Below are positions 33,592 through 42,345 of a stretch of DNA of 64,000 bases, piece by piece. A program made the position numbers and the translations under genes. Numbering within the stretch: position 1 is the first letter of the stretch; every line of letters begins with the position of its first letter. The notes beneath the pieces were generated by a model. The model ran no database searches. It was not told where the DNA came from and worked only from the letters and a program-made list of their open reading frames with translations. This DNA comes from Lasiodiplodia sp. COLG20 (Eukaryota > Ascomycota > Dothideomycetes > Botryosphaeriales > Botryosphaeriaceae), in NCBI GenBank assembly GCA_009801085.1, contig VNWV01000002.1, positions 4,402,001 to 4,466,000 of the forward strand, written 5' to 3'.

Positions 33592-34661
33592 ATGTCTTTC
33601 CACAACCCTGAGCTGCTAGCGATACGGGACTATCTCGTCGTCGTGGCCAAAGAAGCAGGAGAGATAATCACGTCGGCGAAGCCCTCCTCAGCGGACGCTA
33701 TAACCAAGAAAAATAGTACGTCCAACGAAGCACAGAAAGGAAATAAGAAGAAGAAATAAAGATATCCGAAAGTAGCTAACAAGAAACCCCCCGACCGCCC
33801 CTCGAAAAAGCCACCGACATCGTCACCGTGACCGACAAAGCCGTCGAGAACCTGATCGCGACGCGGCTGATCGCGCGGTACCCGGAGTACGACTTCGTGG
33901 GCGAGGAGTCGTCGTTCGACGCGGCCAAGGGCATCGGGCCCGAGCCGACCTGGGTCGTCGACCCCATCGACGGCACGTCCAACTTCGTGCACGGCCTGCC
34001 CGAGGTGTGCGTCTCGCTGGCGCTGGTCGTCGCCCGCGTCCCCGTCGTCGGCGTCGTCTACAACCCCTTCCTGCAAGAGCTCTTCTCCGCCGTCAAGGGC
34101 GCCGGCGCCTACCACCAGCAACCCACGCTGCACGGCGGCGAGCCTCAGCGATTGCCCTTCAACAAAAACACCCCGCTGGCCGGCCTCCGCCACGCCTGCG
34201 TCGGCATCGACTTCGGCAGCGACCGCGCCGGGCCCAACTTCGCCCACAACCTCTCCGTCTTCGCCAAGCTCGCCGCTGCCCCTGCATCATCGACGGACGA
34301 TGACAGCGGCGGCGGCGGCGGTGGTAGAGATGGAGGAGGCCGCTTCGCCCACTCGCTCCGCGCGACCAACTGCGCCTCCGAGACCGTGTGCCGCGTCGCC
34401 GCGGGCCAGCAGGACTGCTTCTGGGAGTGCGGCGCCTGGGCCTGGGACGTGGCGGCGGCGTGGTGCGTGCTGACCGAGGCCGGCGGCATCATGGTCGACG
34501 GCCACCCGGGCAACTGGCACCCCGCGATCGACAACCGCCGCTACCTGGCCGTGAGGCCGGCCGAGCCCGCGAGCGGCCAGACGGAGCTGGTCGAGGAGTT
34601 TTGGGACGTCATTGGGGAGGGGAGGTCGACGTACGGGCCGCCTGGAGAGGATGGGCCCTGA
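33592..34661 (+). CDS. inositol monophosphatase family protein
   Basis: A magnesium-dependent phosphatase that removes phosphate from inositol-1-phosphate in myo-inositol synthesis and recycling. Fungal relatives include QutG-type proteins of the quinate cluster, so the substrate could differ. Exon 1 33592-33715 and exon 2 33811-34661 give 324 aa. The splice joins AITKKN to TTDIVTVTDKAVENLIA, the conserved start of the fold. Metal-binding residues are present: GEES (about 72-75), WVVDPIDGTSNF (about 90-100) and the later WD of GAWAWDVAAAW (about 253). An unusual Gly/Asp/Ser-rich insertion (about residues 198-220) sits before the RATNCASETVCRVAAG strand and looks like a flexible surface loop. 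The gene is a 3' neighbour of, and convergent with, the RING protein gene. Confidence 0.93.
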
Positions 34662-35050
34662 GCTTGACATCTCTTTGAAATAAACGGGTCTTCTGAAGGA
34701 AAGGAATGCCTACTTATCCTGTCTTGTTTGTGAAGGCATGTGGGGTTATTATGATCAAATTATGGGATGATGTACTCTTACGCTTGTATCCGGAGCCGGC
34801 AGCGTGACATTGTAGAGGCTTGAAGCTACCCAGGGAGAGAGTGCCATAACAACAGGCAATGCAACAAATACAATGCAATTTCGGTCATTCAGCCCTTCGG
34901 CGTGACCAGATCTATAATACATCCAGTCCAATAAATGAAACATTAGCGAATGTTCAACTCAAACTCAATAACGCCCACCCTATGCTCCGGCATTCCCTGC
35001 TCACTTCTCCTCATGCCTCGATTGAAGTATGAATGTATCGCAACTAGTGA
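34662..35050. other. convergent intergenic region
   Basis: About 390 bp between the 3' ends of the phosphatase and RING-protein genes. Nothing is recognised. Confidence 0.5.
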
Positions 35051-37938
35051 TTAAGGGACGAAAAGCTTGCTCACAGCGGAAACCGGAGCGCGGCAACAGA
35101 CGCAAGAGTCGAAGTTTCTGGTCGCAAGTCCGACCCTGCAGTCATCGCAAAGGCTGAGACATCCGCACGGCCACACCAGGATCGTGCGCGGGCTGGCCTG
35201 ACAAACAACACATTGGGGCCCGCCAGAGCCCATGCCGTCAGCACCGCCAGCCCAAGTGTCTGCGCCGGAAGAGCTGCTGTCATGTTTCTGCGCTGTGGCG
35301 TTGCGCCTTTCGAGAATGTAGTGCTCAAGCGCTCTTTCTTCTTCCTCGGGCGTCATGGTAGCGTACACATGTCCTGGACGGTAGCGAGACGTGAGGATAC
35401 GGCCGCGGTGTAATTCAGCGGCCTTTCGGTATTGCGAACGGGTCATGATGCGATTGCTGCGGAGATGGCTGGCAAGTAGTTGTGCCTCGGTCCTGTCTTC
35501 ATCTGTCTGGGGATCAAGAAGGCGCGCCAGCTGTGCTGGATCGAGTGAGCCATCGTCAAACGAAGGCGTCTCTCCTCTATCCGGATGGGGATCCTCCTGG
35601 GTCGGCGTGCGGCGGCCGTCCTCATCCATGTCAGACCAGTCCTCTTCGCCAGTAGTTGTCGACATAGAAATGAAACTCGTAGTATCGTCGAATTCAGATT
35701 GATCGGATGGAAGGGCGTAGTCGCCGCTCGAGTCGATATCGCCCCACCATCCACCATTCTTCCACCAGGAGTATAAATTAGAGCTGAGTGACTCCTCGGT
35801 GACGTCCTCGCCGAACAACGTCTTCCCATTCTCTTCAAGCCGCCGTCTGGTCTCCACTTCGACATCGACGTTCGTATCTGATGGCCGAGTAAGTCTGCCG
35901 TCCGGCGAGAGATACCAGAATTCCAACTCTCGGGACCGCAGTTCTGCCGCCATTTGACTGATTCTCGAGGGTTTCGTTGCTGATGGCCGCTGGTGTAAGC
36001 CGGCAAACTTCAGCAGCCACTGCGGTCGACGAGTCATTCCAAGTTTGCTCATGACCAGTAGCACGAAGCGTGCTTGCATGGCCACAACCAGCCGGTGTAT
36101 GCCCTTGGCAAATTCGTAAGTCATGATCCAACGCCCGCGCCGCTGCAGCAGGCCTACACCATTGTCCCTGCCGGCGGCTCTGGCTTCGGGTAAGCTCTTC
36201 TGTCCGCGCGTTTTACGTTCACGAGCGTATCCAGAGCGAAGTCCGATTGTACTTTCCGGTACGTCCATCGCCTTGACCCCTTCGGCAACAAAGTCTTCGC
36301 GAAGTTCAGCAGGGATTCCATCAATAGTGCGTTGCACCATAGCCCTACGCGCCACCAGCTCTTCAATTCTCTTGCTCTCCAGCCAAGTCATCTCGCTAAC
36401 CCGGATGGGAGTCCCCTCATTGAGGAAGACAGCCTCGCTTGCCGCCGTGAGAACGGTGAACCCAATCTTGAGAAGCGCCGTGTAAAAGTCATCTGACCAA
36501 CTGACGCTAATTGGCGTACTGCCAGAAAAATGGACGTTGGCCTGCAGATTTCCATATGCAGTTCTGAACCTCTCTTTGAATGTCATGGTCTGCTCGGTTC
36601 CGGAGGGGAGACTCAAGGCCGTGACTACCAAGGCCAGCCCGTATATCGTTACACACGCGAGTAGACCAATCAAAATCAAGAGGTGAGGGATGAACCCAAC
36701 AAGACAGACGGTCGGAATCCGGAGTATCCCAAGGTCATGGGGAATCGACCCAATCATGCCCGTCATCCGCAGAAAAGTCCATACGAAGACGACCATATAG
36801 GCGACACCCCAAATGCCAGTGTTGACAAGTCGGAAGCGGGTTCTCAGGCCCAGGACGGCAAGACAATTGCTGCTCAAGTGGCTTAGGCTTGACACTACGG
36901 CCATGACAAGGACTTCGGGTGCGACGTTGAGAACCTGGAGGAGCATGCCTCGCGTCAATTTCAAGGTTGTTCCATCGGTCCTGGTGACAGTAGCAGTCGA
37001 ATTTCCGAGGTCAAATGGCCGTGTCAACATCATTTCGGCTTCTGAGAATGCCAACGAGTGTTCAAACAAAGTCATGCCCGTCTCAGGCATTGGCTGGCGT
37101 CCTTGAAGGGCGCATGACATGGTCTCAACGAATTGACTCAAGCAGAGGCTCAAGAAAAGAGGCCAGAGACGTGCAAGAGATCCGTTGAGAGATAAAAATT
37201 CGCCTTCAGAGTGGCCCATATTCACAGCCTTGCATGATGTCAAGTCATCCTCCCAGTAGAGCATGTGTGAACTCAGCTTGTAGAGCATGCCGCCCTCGCC
37301 TGCCATATCCACTGCAAGGGGTTGTTTCGCGTCGTTGTAGCGTAATTGCGACCACTCGGGAGAGGTTTGGCAGCGAATGGCTTGGAGGAGGCATTGGGTC
37401 TGGTATATTAACGTCACGATCGGTGCGAGGTAGACGGCGAGGCGAACGTGCCAGCGGAAGTTCAAAGGGATACGGGACGAGGCGTAGAATTGGGTGCGAT
37501 TCAGAAGGATAGCCTGTGCACAATCTGGTTAGACCTAAACTGACAGCTAGATAGTGTGCGGGACAGGCATACCACGGTGAAGGTGGCAAGAGCCCACCTA
37601 GACGTAATGTAGCTGAAGATGCCACCAATCTTGCCAAGGTTCCATATGTAGTCCAGGTTGAACAAGCCGTCGGCACCCTCAACAGCGTCACCGCTCGTGG
37701 CAGCAGCGGCTGCTGATGCAGCTGCGCCAGGTATCGCGGCGGCAGAGCTCTGTATGAACTTCCCGGCAGCAGATGTGATGTTGTTCGTGACGTTAGCACC
37801 GCCTGACCCCGTCGCCTCGGCAATGACGGTCCCGCTGTTCATTACTTTGCCCAGGATGCCATCGAGCTGTTCCAGCGGATTCATGACTAGCTGGCGTGCG
37901 GCTGTGGCTGCCTGGGGGATCGCGCGGAGGTAATCCAT
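35051..37938 (-). CDS. multi-pass membrane RING-finger ubiquitin ligase, Asi1/Asi3-like
   Basis: Probably an E3 ligase of the inner nuclear membrane or ER, by analogy with the yeast Asi complex, which degrades mislocalised membrane proteins and amino-acid-sensing transcription factors. Exon 1 37938-37573 and exon 2 37513-35051 give 942 aa. The splice joins RWALATFTV to AILLNRTQFYASS inside a hydrophobic segment. Several membrane segments lie in the first 500 residues (FRWHVRLAVYLAPIVTLIYQ, LWPLFLSLCLSQFV, VLVMAVVSSLSHLSS, WGVAYMVVFVWTFLRM, VCLVGFIPHLLILIGLLACV). A charged cytosolic or nucleoplasmic region follows. At the extreme C-terminus is a Cys-rich RING: CVVC, then CGC, CDDC and CVCC pairs. 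The N-terminal 120 residues are Ala-rich. Assignment to Asi rests on architecture and the C-terminal RING, so another membrane RING ligase remains possible. Confidence 0.85.
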
Positions 37939-38535
37939 AGCGGCGGAGGTGCGGCGAACGCGAAGCGGGCCGGGTTGTCGCGTGGTGTTCGGACGGTCGT
38001 CTCAGCGGGCAGTCAGTGGGAGCATCCGGGGTCGGACAGCCAGCACCAGGCGGGGCGATGCTAGGCAAAAGAGCGGCGCATGTCCAACTTTGAGGATGCA
38101 AGCACTGACGGCGAGTGCGGAGGAGCGAGCGAAAGAACAAGAAGAGCTCAGAGAAGCATCGCGATGTGACGCGACGTCTGCTGGAAGGCGCGGTCTCCAG
38201 GGTGCTGGGCAACCGAGCCCGCAGCATCCGCTGGCCGGCATGCGGGCCCGACTCCTGGCCGTTTATGTCATAGTCGCTTACCTAACATGGCAGCCACTTG
38301 CACGTGCTGGTCTGGCCTCTTTCTCTCCTGCAAACAGCAAACTACGGCAAAGATACGACAATAGCAACAGGAAACCAAGTTGGTTTGTATTTCTCAACGC
38401 TTATAGCTAAAACAATAGAGTCGAAACCATTTTCCCAACTCGTGCAAACCTAATTATCGGCTAAGAACATCGAAAGGTAAGACAGCAAGCAACTACCTGT
38501 GTACAGAGCGGTATCGCAGCCGAAGGCTAACATGA
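37939..38535. other. intergenic region
   Basis: The upstream flank of the RING gene, then DNA that becomes AT-rich from about 38330 on. A 153-codon frame at 37949-38410 is Arg/Ala-rich and antisense-like, and I do not accept it. Confidence 0.5.
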
Positions 38536-38664
38536 TTTTTTTTTTTTTTGCTCATTTCATAGGTACTCGAAGCTATCGTCCGGACATGTATGTGGAATTT
38601 TTAATTCGACATTCTCGTCCGGACGATAGCTTCAACTACCCATGACATGAGCAACTAAAAAAAA
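38536..38664. repeat. T-tailed inverted repeat, MITE-like or hairpin-forming
   Basis: Arms at 38550-38585 and 38617-38652 (36 nt each) match in inverted orientation at 32 of 36 positions. The inner 17 nt (GAAGCTATCGTCCGGAC at 38569-38585 and its complement at 38617-38633) are perfect. A 31-nt AT-rich loop separates them. A T14 run at 38536-38549 and an A8 run at 38657-38664 extend the symmetry. I see no clear target-site duplication. It could be a small non-autonomous transposon, a foldback element or a transcript-end hairpin. Confidence 0.75.
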
Positions 38665-38931
38665 CAAATCCACGCTAGCCACCGGCCGCGGGAGGGGGGT
38701 GTATCATTGTAAAATAAACCCCATTTTTAATTCGTGCGCCCTACTCTACTATCTGCAAGGATGATAAATGCGAAGTGCTAGTATACAGTGACGTTTGAAA
38801 ATGCAGACCGTAAGTAAAACAAAGTCAATCAGCTTTTGGTAGCAACGTAAAACAAACCGACGTCAAAGAGATCCACGGGGAACAAAACCAGCATGCCCAG
38901 CAGAAAACAACAGGTAATATGGGAGAGTTTC
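38665..38931. other. AT-rich spacer
   Basis: Spacer between the inverted repeat and the 3' end of the duplicated zinc-ribbon frame. No gene is seen. Confidence 0.5.
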
Positions 38932-40015
38932 TCAGACGCTCTTCTTGACCCGCTTCCTCGGAGCGCTCGGCTTCTTCGCAGGGCCACGCTTCTTCTTCTT
39001 CGGGGCGCCCGGCTTCTTCCTTGGGGCGGTTGGCTTCTTCCTCGGGACGCTTGGCTTCTTCTCAGGGCCGCGCTTCTTCTTCGTAATAGGCCGGGGCCTA
39101 CTGTTGGGGTCGAACTGGCGCATAAAACAGGGGGCGCAAATCCATCTGAAGTTCACCGGATCCACCCTCCAGTGGATCTTTGCCCCTCGGATGCCTTTCT
39201 CCATCCCACAAGCAGGGCAACTCTTGGGCTTGTCCTTTCCTTTCATGCGTCGGCGAATCTCTGGGTCGCGGATAGGGACACCCGACCCTTCAGTTTTCCA
39301 ACACGAACGACACCACCACTTGAGGAACCCATAGTCGAACTGCCATCCATTTGGCATCTTGAAGTGTGCTGGGAGTTTCTTGCATCCTGGGCGCCTCTTC
39401 GGCTTTGGGTAGCGGTCTTTGATCTCTGTACTTGGTGCTGGAACGTATAGTGTTTTCTTGTGGCAGGCGCCGCAGTACCAACGTTCCTTGGAGTCGCACC
39501 AGCACCAGCCCTTGTATGAAGAATCCTTGGTCTCCAGGAAGTCCGGGCATTGTGGTGGCTTTGGCGTCTTGCTTTTAAGGATCGTTCGTCGGGGTCTGAT
39601 CTCGCCGTAGTTGTACCAGTATAAAAAACAGGCTGTACACCAATAGCTGGCCATCGTAAGGTTCTCTCCCGCTCGAGCGTAGACAAAGAGTGTATCTTTT
39701 TCCTCTTTCGTAACACCGCAGTTGTGGCACTCTAGCTTCTTGAATCTGTACCTCGGGATGCCTTGGCGGAGAGAGAACGCCGTGTTCAAACCCTGGTACG
39801 TTCGGGGCCCAAGAGTGGGCGGGATGCAAAGCTGGTACAACTGGAAGCTTTCCGTCGTGACGAACGGGCACCTGCATCCATCGTCCTGGACGGTCTGACA
39901 TAGGACCATGACTAGTGCTTCCGTAATCGCGTACAGCGGCGTTCCAATCTCCTCCTCCTTGAAGATCACGACTGCGCGTGGGTTGCTTGTAGTGGTTTCG
40001 GAGGAAGTAGGATGG
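38932..40015 (-). pseudogene. second copy of GATA-like/zinc-ribbon protein domain, probably decayed
   Basis: An open frame on the minus strand reads about 360 residues homologous to the block immediately upstream (40016-41050), without a start codon of its own. Order: a SETTTSNPRAVVIF lead-in and IPPTLGPRTYQGLNTAFSLR, then a GATA-like finger with a CHNCGVT...WCTACFLYWYNYGEIRP pattern. Next come three zinc-ribbon units of the form KP-x2-CP-x-C then W-x-C-x2-C, and a Lys/Pro/Ala tail like linker histone or an AT-hook protein (RKKPTAPRKKPGAPKKKKRG). Two of the three ribbons have lost a ligand: CPDF for CP-x-C, and RPGC for CPGC, each explicable by one base change. The frame is offset by one from the upstream copy, so an indel or an unseen intron must separate them. 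Nuclear nucleic-acid binding is an inference. Confidence 0.6.
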
Positions 40016-41716
40016 CTTTTGGACCTTCTGAGCCGGGGCCTTGCGCTTCGTGGCCAAATTCCGGACATCCTTAGCCGGATCCTTGCGCTTCTTAACGGGC
40101 CTCTGAATCTTCTTTGACACCGGTCTCTTCTTTGCTCCTTGATAGAAGTTCCTGCGGCATATGCTGCAAGCCCACTGATTCTGCTCTTTGATCCAGTTGA
40201 ATCGAAGTGCGTTACCCTTGGACGTCTTGGACCGACCGCAGTGAGGGCAATGCGTCGGCTTGTCAGTCTTCTTTTGCAACTTCCTAATTCCCAGCTTGGA
40301 GCCCTTGCCGGGCCGACAACCGAAACACCACCATGTCTTGAAGCCATGGTCGAAAGTCCAACCACGGTTGCCAGGGAAGTTCTCCGGGCGACGGAGGCAA
40401 CCAGGGCAAACTGCCGGCTTCGGATAACGGTCGTGGACCTCTATGCGAATACTCTTCACCTTGTGAGCATCCTTGTAACAATTTCCGCATCGCCAGTAGT
40501 TGACGGCAGAGTCCCAACACCAGTCACGGTCCGTCGCGTTCTTCTCCACGCTGCAGATCGGGCAGCTACTCGGCTTAGGGGTGCTTCTCTTGAGAATGAC
40601 AGTACGGGGTCGGACACTTCCGTAGTTGTAGTAATACAGAGCACAAGCCCGGCACCAGTAAGAGCCAAGAGGAAGACCATCGGCCTTGGCGTAGTGAAAG
40701 ACGGTGTCCTTTTCCTCGCGGGTCACTCCACAATGGATGTTGCAGCAGGTAATCTTCTGAGAGCGGAGCTTAGGTATGCCCTGCTTTATGGCCCAGGCGG
40801 TATTGAGGCCCTGGTAAGAGGGACTCGGCAGGGTTGGAGGGATGCAATGTTGGAACAGCTGGATGGATTCGTCCGTCACCCAAGTATTCCGAAAGCCGGT
40901 GTCGTGGACGGTACGAAGGAGTACCATCATTAGACCTTCAGAAACGGCGAAAAGAGGCGAAGCAACCTCGTTATCTCTGAAGATGATGAGCGGACGAGGA
41001 TCCATGGTAGTCGTCTCACTTGAGGTAGCTGCCAGAAGATGAGTCCTGCGAGACTCTCGGTCACTAGATCCCTGTCCTTGCTCCTTAACGTTCTTGTACT
41101 TGGTGAGGCTGGTTGCAAGACGAGTACCAGACCCAGCGTACACTCCGCTGGTCTTGATAAAACGGTCATCAACTGATGTATCGATTCCTTGAATCACATC
41201 GATGTAGATGCCACCCTTAGTCAGATCGCCGGAGGGGAGGGTTGCGAGGTCTTTGGCAGTGTAATCTCTTTTCCCAAGGAGCACTCGTACCTCGGGGGAC
41301 ATCCTCGCCAAGAGCGAGTCAACGAGCCTAGCTGGACCGATCTTGTCGACGTCGATAAAGAACCTCTGAGCGCTGATTGACCAAGCAGAGTTGGCTCGGA
41401 TGGGCAAGGAAGGTGTCTTAGAGCTGCTGAACGTGGTAACAGCAAATGTACAAAGCTTCTGGACAATGAAGAGAAGATCTTCGCGTAATTGGTGCTGAAA
41501 GACGTCTTGCTCAGGGAGTGATGGGAGTTGAAACGGGTTTTTGGAGACGAGGCGAAAGTATCTGGTGGAGACAAGCTTCGTAGACTTGTATCTTTTGCTG
41601 GTTGGCTGTACATATCCTCCGTCCGCTCCGACGGCTTGCCACAGCTCATCTTCCTCAAGATCCTCAAGGCCCTCGGCAAGCTCATAGTCGTAGCTGATAT
41701 TGGCGTTTGGAATGGC

Positions 41717-41776
41717 TTGACCATTGACTTGATCATCGACCTGATCATTGACTTGATCATCGACCTGATCATCGGC
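41717..41776. repeat. 12-bp tandem repeat, five units
   Basis: Five consecutive 12-nt units close to TTGATCATCGAC, encoding Asp-Gln-Val-Asp/Asn on the minus strand. They lie inside the acidic region of the first zinc-ribbon copy. Confidence 0.85.
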
Positions 41777-41936
41777 GGGAGTGGCACCAAAGGCGACTTC
41801 ATAATCATCGTCGGTGAAATGGTCATCGTCGGAAAACCAGTGATCTGAGTCGTCGACAGAGGAATCATCTCCGGTGGGGAAATATTCATCGGCAGACGAA
41901 TCGTATCGTAGTGGAACATATTCGGCGACGAAATCG

Positions 41937-42075
41937 TCCTCAGCAGCATCCTCAGCAGCATCCTCAGCGGCGCCCTCATCTTCGGCAAAGGCGGCGTCCT
42001 AAGCGGCGCCCTCATCGTCGGCAAAGGCGGCGTCCTCATCGTCGGTAAAGGCAGCGTCCTCATCGTCAGCAAAGG
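41937..42075. repeat. acidic-Ala minisatellite
   Basis: Imperfect tandem units, about 24 nt in the clearest part (like GCGGCGTCCTCATCGTCGG plus TAAAG) with shorter CAGCAGCATCCT-type units at one end. On the minus strand they encode Asp-Asp-Glu-Asp-Ala-Ala-Phe-type repeats. Stops and frame changes of the surrounding gene cluster here. Confidence 0.8.
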
Positions 42076-42345
42076 GACCACTCTCATCATGGCAAAGACG
42101 GCGTCCTCCTCGTTAGAAACGACACTAGCGGAAGCTGTGTGGTCAGAGAAGTGACTCTCGCCGGCGAAGGCAAAATCTGCATGGTCGGCAGAGGTATGAT
42201 CAGCAAAGGCGGGGCTGGATTGTCGGTGGAGAGATCATCGGTCTCGTCATCCATAGAGATATTGGCCTCGTGGATGATAAAGGCATCGCCGTCCTCAGAG
42301 GTTTACTGGCAGGTTTCCTCGTTGAAGTATCTGTCGGCATCCTCA

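Larger units (their letters stand above)
40016..42345 (-). pseudogene. first copy of GATA-like/zinc-ribbon protein with broken acidic N-terminus
   Basis: Not a family I can name. From 41998 to 40016 one minus-strand frame is open and has no ATG in its first 200 codons. It reads acidic repeats, a globular part (QHQLREDLLFIVQKL, then AWSISAQRFFIDVDKIGPAR and MSPEVRVLLGKRDYTAKDLA) and a domain starting SETTTMDPRPLIIFRDNEV. A GATA-like finger (CNIHCGVT...YWCRACALYYYNYGSVRP) and three intact zinc ribbons (CPIC/CGNC, CPGC/CFGC, CPHC/CSIC) follow, then a Lys-rich tail. Upstream, the acidic reading continues but is cut by a TAG (41999-42001), at least two frame changes, and a TAA (42303-42305). The TAG could instead be an intron acceptor. 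With four or more lesions I favour a pseudogene or a recently disrupted repeat-family gene. Sequencing error in the minisatellite is the main alternative. Confidence 0.6.

Noticed and set aside
37949..38410. 153-codon open frame on the plus strand
   Set aside because: Arg/Ala-rich, lies over the promoter of the RING gene, and has no domain.
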